NCBI GenBank assembly: GCA_025456145.1
Contig: JALOLD010000036.1
Span: 1-50,631 of the forward strand
DNA: 50,631 bases
Origin: Thermoanaerobaculales bacterium
Lineage (GTDB): Bacteria; Acidobacteriota; Thermoanaerobaculia; Thermoanaerobaculales; Sulfomarinibacteraceae
Reading direction: 5' to 3'
Of the stretch, positions 32,991-41,546 are shown one piece after another. The notes under the pieces are model-generated. The model saw nothing but the letters and a program-made list of their open reading frames with translations, was not told the DNA's origin and made no database searches. Position 1 is the stretch's first letter. Each line of letters starts with the position of its first letter. Position numbers and translations under genes: made by a program.

Positions 32991-34616
32991 CTAGCGGCGC
33001 TCGGCGACCAGGCTGACGATCGAGCTCGGTGGGATGTCGAGCACGATCTCCGGCGCGGGCGCGCAGGGGAGGGGCTGGGGTGCGATTCCGCCCCGGGCCA
33101 CCGTCGAGCGCGTGAGGGCGGGGCCGTTGACCGTCGCGGGGGAGGCGGCGCCGATCACCCGGCAGTCGGCCGACGCGGCGTCGAACCCGCTCGCCGCGAC
33201 CGTCGTCCTGAGGGTCCGATCGAGGCTGCGGTTGACGAGCATCACGGTCAGCCGGCGTCCGTCGTCGCCCACCGCGGCCTGGGCGAGGAGGTCCGGGACG
33301 TCGCGGTGGGGGTTGACGATCCCCAGCCGCTCGGCGCTGAAGACCGGGCCGCTGACCGACGAGGCGACGAGGGTGCTCTCGAACCTCGTCCGGTAGAGCG
33401 AGTAGAGGTGGTAGGTCGGCGTCGTGATCAGACCCTCGTCGGTGTCGGTGACGAGACCTCCGAACCAGCGGTGGATCGGGTTGGTGTAGCAGGCCATGAA
33501 GACCCGGGGATCGTCGATCAGGACGTGGAGCACCGACGCGGTGTAGAGGGCGGCGGCGAGGGTCCGGGTCTGGTCGACGTACCAGGCGTGGGTCTTCCGA
33601 TCGGAGCTGAGGCCGAAGAACGGGCCGAGCTCGGTCACCGCGATCGGGGCGCCGCGGTTGACCGGCGACGCCGAGTCGACCATCTCGGCGACCCGGCGCA
33701 GGTTGTCGGCGGTCTGGAGAGCGGCGGCGTACAGGCTGCGATAGGCCCGGTCGCGGTCCGCGGCCCGTTCGAAGTCGACCGAACCGTCGAGGATCACCGG
33801 CGCATAGGCGTTGTGGACCGCGATGAAGTCGGCGGGGGAGTCGAGACCGCGGAGCATCTGCTCGCTCCAGCCGCGCTGGGCCGCGGGGGCGAGCGGGAAG
33901 GCGCCCGAGTCGAGGTGGGCGATCGCCCCGACCTTGGCATCCGGCGTCGCGGCGAGGATGGCGCGGCGATACGCCGGGAACGCCGCCGCATAGTCGCCCG
34001 CCGAGCGGTGGATCTCGCGGCCGTTGGGCTGGTCCTTCTCGGGGTCGCACAGATAGGTCTCGTTGCCGACCTCCCAGAACCGTGCGGGACGTCCGAGCTC
34101 GCGGAGGTGGGCGGCCCAGGCGCCGGCCTCGGCGGCGGTGCCGGTACCGAGGTTGGCGGTGATCAGCGCGTCGGCGCCGAGCGCCTCGAGCAGGGTGACC
34201 AGCTCGGGGCTCCCGAAACGGTGCTCCTCGACCGCGCCGCTGAAGGCGTTGCGGCTGCGGCCGCGCTCCCCGGCCGGTCCGGTGCCGAGCCGCCAGTTGT
34301 AGTAGTCGGCGTGGATCCCGCCGGGAAAGCGGAAGAGCGGGATCGCGAGCGGGCGCAGGAGCTCGACGGCTTCGCGACGCAGCCTCCCGGTCGTCGGGTC
34401 GAGCAGACCGAGACCGTTCTCGACCCACTCGATGTGCATCCCGAAGAGGAGCGGGCTGACGTCGTGGCGCGGGGTGGAGGGGTCGATGGTGACGCGGGCC
34501 TCGTGCCTCGTCGGGGCTGCCGGGCGGTCGCCGGTCCCGGCATTCGTCGCCGGACCGCACGACACGGTCGCGAGGAACGACAGCGTCGCGGTGATCGAGA
34601 CTCTCAACTGGCGCAT
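32991..34616 (-). CDS. Exported clan GH-A glycoside hydrolase, arabinofuranosidase-like; paralogue of 19362-20975
   Basis: A 541-residue protein with an N-terminal export signal (LSFLATVSCGPA) that may be a weak lipobox. Barrel motifs: LFGMHIEWVENGLG, LFRFPGGIHADYYNW, acid/base Glu186 in FWEVGNETYL, IAVHNAYAP and nucleophile Glu329 in IAVTELGPFFG, then a C-terminal beta-sandwich (LTVMLVNRSLDRTLRTTV). VHNAY, GTGTAAEA and the order of motifs match the hydrolase at 19362-20975, so the two are paralogues. The ATG overlaps the end of the upstream glycosyltransferase gene by 13 bases. GH51/GH39 placement is tentative. Confidence 0.83.
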   Translation of the reverse strand: MRQLRVSITATLSFLATVSCGPATNAGTGDRPAAPTRHEARVTIDPSTPRHDVSPLLFGMHIEWVENGLGLLDPTTGRLRREAVELLRPLAIPLFRFPGGIHADYYNWRLGTGPAGERGRSRNAFSGAVEEHRFGSPELVTLLEALGADALITANLGTGTAAEAGAWAAHLRELGRPARFWEVGNETYLCDPEKDQPNGREIHRSAGDYAAAFPAYRRAILAATPDAKVGAIAHLDSGAFPLAPAAQRGWSEQMLRGLDSPADFIAVHNAYAPVILDGSVDFERAADRDRAYRSLYAAALQTADNLRRVAEMVDSASPVNRGAPIAVTELGPFFGLSSDRKTHAWYVDQTRTLAAALYTASVLHVLIDDPRVFMACYTNPIHRWFGGLVTDTDEGLITTPTYHLYSLYRTRFESTLVASSVSGPVFSAERLGIVNPHRDVPDLLAQAAVGDDGRRLTVMLVNRSLDRTLRTTVAASGFDAASADCRVIGAASPATVNGPALTRSTVARGGIAPQPLPCAPAPEIVLDIPPSSIVSLVAERR

Positions 34617-35716
34617 GAGAGGAGCTCCTCATACAGGCCGGTGAAGCGGCCGGTCATGGTCTCGAGGCTGAACTGCGCCTCGAACCGCCGGCGGGCCGCG
34701 GCGGCCCTGGCTGCCGCCATGGCCGGGCTCTCGAGCAGCCTGAGCACCGCATCGGCGAGGGCCGAGTCGTCGCCGCGGGGGACGATCTCGGCCTCGTCGG
34801 GGCCCACCGCGTCGAGGCAGCCCGGGACGTCGGTCGTGACGATCGCCCGTCCGGTGGCCATGTACTCGAGCAGGACGAAGGGCAGACCCTCCCAGTTCGA
34901 CGAAATCACCGCGACGTCGAGCAGGGGCAGGAAGGGGACATCGGATCGGCTCCCCGCCCAGCGGAGCCTGCCGTCGAGGCCGAGGGCCGAGGCCTCGGCC
35001 TTGAGCGGCGCTTCGAGCTCGCCGCCGCCGACCACGAGGAACTGGGCTGGAACCCGCCCGGCGACGGCTGCCGCGGCCCGGAGGAAGACATCGATCCCCT
35101 TCTGGGGGTGGAGCCGGCCGACGATCCCGACCACCGGCACGCCGTCGACTAGCCCGAGCTCCCGCCGTACCGCCTCGACCTCGGCGGGCGATGCCTCGGG
35201 GACCGGGATGCCGTAGTAGATCAGGTGGAGCCGGTCGCGGTCGACATACCCCTCTTCGAGCAGCCGCTCGGTGTCGCTCGTGCAGCCCGAGATCACCGCA
35301 TCGGCGCGACGGCAGACGGCCCGTTCGGCCGCCTTGCGCAGCCCGACGGTGAGCCGGCCGTAGTTGTGGTGGTGGAAGCCGTGCTGGTCGTAGATCAGCG
35401 GCGAGGCGAGACCGAAGAAACGGCGGGCCAGGGTGCAGTAGGCGGTCGCCACCAGGCCGTGGCCGTGCACAACGTCGATTGCCGAGCCGGCGGCGATCCC
35501 GGCCACCGCCCGGGCCGGTCCCGGGCGGAACCGCTTGTCGAAGGGAACCGGGTGGACCGTCGCCCCGAGCGAGGCCGCCGCCTCGACGAGGGGGCCGCCG
35601 GCCCGGCAGGCGAGCTCGGTGTGGACGCCGTGATCGCGCGAGCCCTGGAGCAGGCGGAGCACCGCGGTCTGGCCGCCGCCGATGAACGACTTGTCGATGA
35701 CGTGGAGGACTCTCAT
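34604..35716 (-). CDS. Glycosyltransferase, GT4 family
   Basis: A 370-residue GT-B enzyme: MRVLHVIDKSFIGGGQTAVL, HGHGLVATAYCTLARRF, VVGIVGRLHPQKGIDVFLRA, and the E-x7-E motif NWEGLPFVLLEYMATGRAI followed by TDVPGCLDAV. Likely adds a sugar to the EPS repeat unit. Its ATG overlaps the stop of the GT2 gene (ATGA), and its 3' end overlaps the hydrolase gene, giving a three-gene minus-strand operon. Confidence 0.93.
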   Translation of the reverse strand: MRVLHVIDKSFIGGGQTAVLRLLQGSRDHGVHTELACRAGGPLVEAAASLGATVHPVPFDKRFRPGPARAVAGIAAGSAIDVVHGHGLVATAYCTLARRFFGLASPLIYDQHGFHHHNYGRLTVGLRKAAERAVCRRADAVISGCTSDTERLLEEGYVDRDRLHLIYYGIPVPEASPAEVEAVRRELGLVDGVPVVGIVGRLHPQKGIDVFLRAAAAVAGRVPAQFLVVGGGELEAPLKAEASALGLDGRLRWAGSRSDVPFLPLLDVAVISSNWEGLPFVLLEYMATGRAIVTTDVPGCLDAVGPDEAEIVPRGDDSALADAVLRLLESPAMAAARAAAARRRFEAQFSLETMTGRFTGLYEELLSCAS

Positions 35717-36681
35717 CGGGCGCCGCTTTGGTGGCTCGGGCGCTGCCGGGCGGCGGCGCGGATGTGCCGGCGATCGCGAAGCGCCCGGGGGAGCGCGGGG
35801 AGGACCCGCGGGTAGCCGGCGAGGGCGCCCGGCGCCCTGAGCAGGAGGAACCCGACGCGGGCGAGCTCGAAGGGGAGAAGCCACGGCAGCCCGGACAGGA
35901 GGGCGCCGAGGGGCTCGCACTTGGCCATGACGAGGATCCGATTCCGGATCATCAGCGCCTGCTCGGCGGCGCGGGGCGAGTCGGCGGCGCGGGCGCGCAG
36001 GGCGCTCCGCCCCGCGCGCCGGTGGATCGCCCGCAGCTCGGGCACATAGCGGCAGCGCCAGCCGGAGGCGCGGGCGCGCCAGGCCAGGTCGAGATCGTCG
36101 TAGTAGGCGAACAGGGCCTCGTCGAGGGCCTCTCCCTCGCTGGCGATGTCGTCGAGCATCGCCCGCCGGTGGAGGACGACCGCGCCGGTGCAGCCGGCGA
36201 CGTCCTCCTCGGTGTCGAAGCGGCCGTCGTCGGGCTCGCCCCGGCCCCGGTCGTGCACCCGGCGGAAGCGGTCGACGACCAGCCCGGTCGAGTCGATCCG
36301 GCCGTCGGGGAGCGAGATCTTCGGTCCGATCGTCCCGACATCGGGGTCGACGCGGCCGACGACCGTCAGCGCTCGGGCGACGAAGTCGGGGGCGAGCTCG
36401 GCATCGGGGTTGAGCAGCAGCACCCAGTCGCCCGAGGAGGCGGCGAGGGCCCGGTTGTGACCGCCACAGAAACCGAGGTTGACCGGCTCGGCGATGGCAC
36501 GGCCGGTCAGCCGGCCGTCGAAGTAGCGCGCCGCCAGCTCGTGCGAGCCGTCGGACGAGCCGTTGTCGACGACGACGACCTCGAAGTCCGGGCAGCTCTG
36601 ACCGACCAGGCTGTCGAGGCTCGCCCCGACGAGCCCGGCGCTGTTCCAGGTCACGATCTGGATGGACAACCGCACCGGCAA
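35713..36681 (-). CDS. Glycosyltransferase, GT2 family (rhamnosyltransferase-like)
   Basis: A 322-residue GT-A enzyme: SIQIVTWNSAGLVGASLDSL, VVVVDNGSSDGS, NLGFCGGHNRALAAS, LLLNPDAEL (metal-binding D-x-x position), GCTGAVVLHRRAML and FAYYDDLDLAWRARASGWRC. This pattern fits WcaA/RfbN-like GT2 proteins. C-terminus holds a hydrophobic segment (LLSGLPWLLPFELARVGFLL) that may sit on the membrane. The start is taken as TTG 36681, which has GAGAGGGG 7 bases upstream; a GTG at 36675 is an alternative. First gene of the minus-strand operon. Confidence 0.9.
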   Translation of the reverse strand: MPVRLSIQIVTWNSAGLVGASLDSLVGQSCPDFEVVVVDNGSSDGSHELAARYFDGRLTGRAIAEPVNLGFCGGHNRALAASSGDWVLLLNPDAELAPDFVARALTVVGRVDPDVGTIGPKISLPDGRIDSTGLVVDRFRRVHDRGRGEPDDGRFDTEEDVAGCTGAVVLHRRAMLDDIASEGEALDEALFAYYDDLDLAWRARASGWRCRYVPELRAIHRRAGRSALRARAADSPRAAEQALMIRNRILVMAKCEPLGALLSGLPWLLPFELARVGFLLLRAPGALAGYPRVLPALPRALRDRRHIRAAARQRPSHQSGAR

Positions 36682-36901
36682 ACGGAAACCCCTCTCCCGG
36701 GCCGGACCGACGAGCTCGGCCGGTCCCGGTGCTCAGCGTACATCGATGCTCTCGAGCCCCGGCTGCACCCTGGGAGATGTCGCCCGCCCGGGCCGGCATT
36801 CCCGAGCCGTCCCGGAACGGAATGGCCGGGCGGCCCTCGGCGTTGAAGACTGCGTTTCCAAAGAGCAACCGGCGGTCCGCCCGGCGTCGGATGGAGGCTG
36901 C

Positions 36902-37819
36902 GTGCGGGTTCTCATCACCGGAGGTCTCGGGTTCATCGGCTCGCACCTCGTCGAGACCTTCCTCGGCGCCGGGTGGGAGGTGGTGGTCGTCGACCGGGCG
37001 GTCAGCCCGTACTTCACCGTGCCCGCCGGGGTCCGGCTGGTCGAGGCCGAGCTCGACAACCGCGGCGCCCTGGGTACCGCCCTGCGGGGCGTCGACGTGG
37101 TCTTCCACCTCGCCTGGACCGGCGAGAGCCTGGCCTCGAGCCAGGACATGAGGACCCACGTCGAGCTCAACCTCCTGCCGTCGCTGCGGCTGTTCGAGCT
37201 GTGCGAGGAGGCCGGGGTCGGCCGCGTCGTCTTCTTCTCGTCGGGGGGCACCGCCTACGGACCCGCCGAGACGCTGCCGATCCCCGAGGAGCACCCGCGC
37301 CGGCCGATCAGCCCCTACGGCCTGACCAAGACCACCGTCGAGGACTTCCTCGCCATGCACGGAAGCCAGTTCGGGCTCGACTATGTGGTCGTGCGTCCCT
37401 CGGTGCCCTATGGCGAGCGCCAGAGCCCGCGCGGCGTCCAGGGGGCGGTGGCGGTCTTCCTGGGCAAGGCGCTGCGCGGCGAGCCGATCGTCATCTGGGG
37501 GGACGGATCGGTGGTGAGGGACTACTTCTATGTCGGCGACCTGGCCCGCGGCTGTCTGCTCGCTGCGACCACCCCGGAGGGCCGTCAGGCCTTCAACTTC
37601 GGCGGAGGGAACGGGATCACCATGAACCGCCTCGTCGAGCTGGTTCGCCAGGTCACGGGGCGCGCGGTCGAGGTCAGGTACGAGGAGGGGCGGGCTTTCG
37701 ACGTCCCCGAGCTCGTCCTCGACATCGAGCGGGCACGCCGGGTGCTCGGGTGGTCGCCGGCGGTGGCGATCGAGGAGGGGCTCGAGAGAACCTGGCGCTG
37801 GATCCGCTCGCGGGGCTGA
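36902..37819 (+). CDS. NAD-dependent nucleotide-sugar epimerase/dehydratase
   Basis: A 305-residue extended SDR enzyme. The glycine-rich NAD loop is at residues 7-14 (GGLGFIGSH). The catalytic triad region reads VVFFSSGGTAYG and Tyr-x3-Lys in SPYGLTKTT; the substrate side has RDYFYVGDLARGCLLA and NFGGGNGITMN. GalE/WbpP-like epimerases show this set, so a UDP-hexose or UDP-uronic acid epimerase is likely. The GTG start has TGGAGG about 4 bases upstream. It is divergent from the GT2 gene and convergent with the permease, ending the EPS locus. Confidence 0.9.
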   Translation: MRVLITGGLGFIGSHLVETFLGAGWEVVVVDRAVSPYFTVPAGVRLVEAELDNRGALGTALRGVDVVFHLAWTGESLASSQDMRTHVELNLLPSLRLFELCEEAGVGRVVFFSSGGTAYGPAETLPIPEEHPRRPISPYGLTKTTVEDFLAMHGSQFGLDYVVVRPSVPYGERQSPRGVQGAVAVFLGKALRGEPIVIWGDGSVVRDYFYVGDLARGCLLAATTPEGRQAFNFGGGNGITMNRLVELVRQVTGRAVEVRYEEGRAFDVPELVLDIERARRVLGWSPAVAIEEGLERTWRWIRSRG

Positions 37820-37834
37820 GGCGGTCGGTTCCGG

Positions 37835-39067
37835 TCACTCCCAGCGCAGGGCGTCGATCGGGTTGAGGTCGGCGGCGCGCAGCGCGGGGTAGAGCCCGGA
37901 GCCGATCCCGACCGCCATCGACACCCCGAAGGCGAGCACCACCGACCACGGGGTGACCACCGTCGACCATCCCGCCGAGGCCGCGACCAGCCTGGAGATG
38001 ACGACGCCGACGACCACCCCCATGAGACCGCCGAGGACGCTGATCGCGAAGCTCTCCATGAGGAAGAGGGTGCGGATGTCCTCCCGGCGGGCGCCGACCG
38101 CGCGGCGCACCCCGATCTCCCGGGTCCGCTCGAACACCGTGGCGAGCATGATGTTGGCGATGCCGATACCGCCGACCAGGAGCGAGATCCCGGCGATCGC
38201 GCCCATCACGATGTTGAACAGCCGCTGGGTCCTGCGGCTCTGCTCGAGGAGCGCCTCGGGAACCACCAGCTCGTAGTCGGACTCGCCGCCGTGCAGCCGG
38301 CGGAGCAGCTCGTCGACCAGGCGGGCGGTCTCGCCGGGGCTGACGCCGGGCGCGATTCGGATGATGATCTCGTCGAGCGGCGCCTCGAGGGCCGGCAGGT
38401 CGAGCTTGCGGATCGCGGTCGTCACCGGGAGGTAGATGTCGTTGTCGGTCGAGCCGACGGCGACGCCCTGGACGGTCGACGAGGCCCCCGCGCCGCGCAG
38501 CACGCCGACCACCTCGAGCCAGACCTGGTTGACCTTGAGCAACCGGCCGAGCGGCTCGTCATAGCCGAAGAGCTCGCGCCTCACCCCCTCACCGATGACG
38601 CACACTTGGGCGTGGCCCGCGACGTCGAGCGGGTCGACGAACCTCCCGGCGGTGATCTCGAGGTTGGTGAGGCCGGCGAACGAGGCGTCGACCCCGTGAG
38701 CGGTGGCCTTGACGGTGCGCCCGTCGGAGAGCACCGTGAAGGGCTCGATCTCGATCCGACCGCAGGTCAGCTCGACCCCGGGGATCGCGTCGGCGATCGC
38801 CACCGCGTCGCGCGGCGAGACGCCGGGCGATTTCTCGCGGACCTCCTGGAGCTCCTCGTCGCGCAGGTCGACGTCGCGGACCAGGATGTTGCGCACGCCG
38901 AGCCGCTCGATCATCTCCATCGCCTGGCGCTCGGCGCCCTCGCCGATCGACAGCATGGCGATGACCGCCCCGACCCCGAAAATCATCCCGAGCATGGTGA
39001 GCGCCGAGCGCAGCTTGTGAGTCGACAGGTTGTCGGCGGCGGTGCGGAGCGCGTCCCGGAGGGTCAC
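37835..39067 (-). CDS. FtsX/MacB-family ABC transporter permease
   Basis: A 410-residue membrane protein: cytoplasmic start and first membrane helix (LRSALTMLGMIFGVGAVIAML), a long periplasmic MacB_PCD region, then three C-terminal helices (NIVMGAIAGISLLVGGIGIA) with FERTREIGVRRAVGARREDI and PALRAADLNPIDALR, typical of MacB-type permeases. Unlike E. coli MacB it lacks an N-terminal ATPase, and no ATPase gene is adjacent. The GTG start overlaps the stop of the adaptor gene upstream. Likely part of an export or efflux machine with the three adaptors. Confidence 0.92.
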   Translation of the reverse strand: MTLRDALRTAADNLSTHKLRSALTMLGMIFGVGAVIAMLSIGEGAERQAMEMIERLGVRNILVRDVDLRDEELQEVREKSPGVSPRDAVAIADAIPGVELTCGRIEIEPFTVLSDGRTVKATAHGVDASFAGLTNLEITAGRFVDPLDVAGHAQVCVIGEGVRRELFGYDEPLGRLLKVNQVWLEVVGVLRGAGASSTVQGVAVGSTDNDIYLPVTTAIRKLDLPALEAPLDEIIIRIAPGVSPGETARLVDELLRRLHGGESDYELVVPEALLEQSRRTQRLFNIVMGAIAGISLLVGGIGIANIMLATVFERTREIGVRRAVGARREDIRTLFLMESFAISVLGGLMGVVVGVVISRLVAASAGWSTVVTPWSVVLAFGVSMAVGIGSGLYPALRAADLNPIDALRWE

Positions 39068-40341
39068 GACGCGCCTCCCGGGACGACCGGCCCGGCCGGC
39101 CGGTCGCCCTCGTCGCCACCCTCGTCGGCCGCGGTCGGGTCGCGCAGCGCCATCTGGTCACCGTCCTCGAGCCCGGACAGGACGACCACCCGGCCGAGGG
39201 CCGCCGGGCCGAGCTCGACCACGGCGGGCTCGAATCCCGAGCGTCGCCACCGGTAGACCACGCTTTTCCCCTCGAGGCTGCAGACCGCCTGCTTGGGGAC
39301 GGTGATCGCACTCTCGAGATCGGCGATGGTGATCTCGGCGTGGACCCGGGCGCCGGGCTTCATCGTCGCGGTGTCGGTTTGCTCGAGGGCGAGCACCGTC
39401 CGGAAGTACTGGACCGGGACCCGGCGGTTGCGCCGGCCGGCCATCGGGTCGATGCTCTTGAGGCTCGCCGGGTGAGACGTCGCGGGGTCGGCCTCGAGCC
39501 AGACCGTCGCCCGCAGGCCGGGCTCGAGATCGCCGGCGTCGGCCTCGAGCACGAAGACCTCGGCCTGCATCTCGCCGAGGTCGGGGATCTTGGCGAGCGG
39601 CTCGCCGGGCCACACGGTGTCGCCCACCCGGACCGGGTTGCCTTGCCAGTCGCGCTCGAGCATGACCAGGCCGGCGTGAGGGGAGCGCACCTCGAGGGCG
39701 GCGAGACCCTCCTCGGCCTGCTCGACCCGGATCGCGGCCTTGCGCCGCTCGATGCTCAGCAGCTCGATCTCGGCCCCGGACAGCCGGTCCTGGATGTCCT
39801 GGGCGTCGCGGGCGTGGTCGGCGCGGGTCTCGGCGAGCTCGGCGTCGATCTCCGACTCGACGATCTCCATCTTGGAGTAAACGATCGAGTCGGTCGACTG
39901 GAACTCGCGCGCCACCTCGAGCTCGCGCTCGCTGACCTCGACATCGCGGTCGAGCTTGTCGACGCCGACCTCCCGGCCGGTCTCGGCGGCCCCGATCCGG
40001 TGGTCGCTGATCCGCCGGTCGGAGAGGCCGTCGTCACGGTCCTTCTCGAGCTGTGCGGCGTCGAACCGGGCAATGACGTCGCCCTCGGCGACGACGCTCC
40101 CGTCCTCGACGATCCAGGCCAGGGTAAAGGGCATCTGCGGCTTGATCGGCGCGCCGAGCGGTGTTGCATTCACCGCCGCCAGGTTGCCCTCGGCGGTCAC
40201 CCGGACTCGGAAGGGCGCCGCACGCACCGTCATCGTCGGGACGTCGGGGCCGGGCGCGGTCACCGCGCCGATCGTCCAGACCGCGGCGGCGGCGAGGGCG
40301 ATGGCCGTGATCGCGGCGGCGGCGATGGTCGTCCGGCTCAC
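39064..40341 (-). CDS. HlyD/RND-type periplasmic adaptor (third of three)
   Basis: A 425-residue membrane fusion protein with an N-terminal membrane anchor (TTIAAAAITAIALAAAAVWTIG). Barrel-sandwich strands (VEDGSVVAEGDVIARFD) flank a long coiled coil (residues ~95-215, rich in Glu/Arg), and a beta-barrel follows with RVGDTVWPGEPLAKIPDLG. Adaptors of this type bridge MacB-like permeases to an outer-membrane channel. The GTG start overlaps the stop of the preceding adaptor and its stop overlaps the permease start. Confidence 0.9.
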   Translation of the reverse strand: MSRTTIAAAAITAIALAAAAVWTIGAVTAPGPDVPTMTVRAAPFRVRVTAEGNLAAVNATPLGAPIKPQMPFTLAWIVEDGSVVAEGDVIARFDAAQLEKDRDDGLSDRRISDHRIGAAETGREVGVDKLDRDVEVSERELEVAREFQSTDSIVYSKMEIVESEIDAELAETRADHARDAQDIQDRLSGAEIELLSIERRKAAIRVEQAEEGLAALEVRSPHAGLVMLERDWQGNPVRVGDTVWPGEPLAKIPDLGEMQAEVFVLEADAGDLEPGLRATVWLEADPATSHPASLKSIDPMAGRRNRRVPVQYFRTVLALEQTDTATMKPGARVHAEITIADLESAITVPKQAVCSLEGKSVVYRWRRSGFEPAVVELGPAALGRVVVLSGLEDGDQMALRDPTAADEGGDEGDRPAGPVVPGGAS

Positions 40342-41546
40342 GGTCTGACCCTCAGCGAGACCAGGTCGCCGGGGGCGACGCCGCGCAGCACCTCGACCGA
40401 GTCGGCGGTCCGCTCGCCGAGCTCGACGGGTGTCCGACGCCAGCCGGTCGCGCCGCGGCGATAGACGACGGTGTCGCCGCGGTCGGCGAAGACCGCCGCC
40501 ACCGGAAGCAGGACAGCGTCGGGGCGACGATCGACCTCGATGGCGCCGCGGAAGCGCATCCCAGGCCGCATCCGCTCGGGATCGGTCTCGGCGAGTGAGA
40601 GGGTCAGCCGGACGACCTTCTTGGGGTTTCTCCAGCTCTTCTCCTGGACGGCGCGGGACAGGCTCTTCACAGCAGCGGCGTACTCCCGATCGGGGTGGGC
40701 GTCGAGCCGGAGGAGCGCGCTCTGGCCCTCGCGGACCCGACCGGCCTGGGCCTCTTCGACCTCGCCGTCGGCCTCCATTCTCGTCAGGTCGGGGATCTCG
40801 ACCACCGGTTCGGCGACCCAGCAGGTGTCACCGACCCTCTTCTTCTCGTTCCGCCAGTCGGTGACGTGGATGACGATGCCGTCGCGGGGTGCGGTGCGCT
40901 GCATCCGCCCGATCCCGTCCTCGATCTGGCGGACCTCGGAGGCGACCCGGTCGAGGCTCGACTCGATCACGCCGAGCTCCTCCCGGCCGGCCCTCCGGGT
41001 CGCCTCGATCCGGCGCCCGACGAGCTCGACCTCGAGCTCGGCGAGCTCGAGGTCGAGCCTGGCCTTGGCGAGCTCGATGCTCGAGTGGAGCTCGGGCGGG
41101 TGGCTCGCGACCAGCCGGGCCTTGCGCAGCCGGGCCTCGACCTCGGCCAGGGCGAGCCGGTCGTCGGCCTCGGTCATCGCGAGGTCAACCCGCTTCTTCT
41201 CGACCTCGGTGCGCGCCGCGTCGAGATCGGCGAGCTTGGTTCGGAGGTTCTGCTGGAGCTCGGAGGGGTCGAAGCCGAGCACCGGGTCGCCGGCCGCGAC
41301 CTCGGCGCCTTCATCGGCCATCATCGCGATCTTGAACTGCCAGACGTCGCGGATCTGCGGCGGACCGAGCACCGAGGACTCGACCGCCCGGAGGGTCCCG
41401 GTGATCTCGACGCCAACCACGAGATCGCCGCGCTCGACCCGGACGCAGCCTGGCGGCACCCGAACCAGCGCCCAGATCCCGCGCCCGGCCAGCGCGACGG
41501 CAGCGAGGGCGGCAGCGGCGAGGGCGCGCCGGCGCCGCGCGGTCAC
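40338..41546 (-). CDS. HlyD/RND-type periplasmic adaptor (second of three)
   Basis: A 402-residue membrane fusion protein. Start is the GTG at 41546, overlapping the previous stop (GTGA) and just before the membrane anchor (ALAAAALAAVALAGRGIWAL). Coiled coil at residues ~85-210, then RVGDTCWVAEPVVEIPDLTR as in the sister adaptor, and a C-terminal TVVYRRGATGWRRTPVELG membrane-proximal domain. It is paralogous to the adaptors on each side. Confidence 0.9.
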   Translation of the reverse strand: MTARRRRALAAAALAAVALAGRGIWALVRVPPGCVRVERGDLVVGVEITGTLRAVESSVLGPPQIRDVWQFKIAMMADEGAEVAAGDPVLGFDPSELQQNLRTKLADLDAARTEVEKKRVDLAMTEADDRLALAEVEARLRKARLVASHPPELHSSIELAKARLDLELAELEVELVGRRIEATRRAGREELGVIESSLDRVASEVRQIEDGIGRMQRTAPRDGIVIHVTDWRNEKKRVGDTCWVAEPVVEIPDLTRMEADGEVEEAQAGRVREGQSALLRLDAHPDREYAAAVKSLSRAVQEKSWRNPKKVVRLTLSLAETDPERMRPGMRFRGAIEVDRRPDAVLLPVAAVFADRGDTVVYRRGATGWRRTPVELGERTADSVEVLRGVAPGDLVSLRVRP

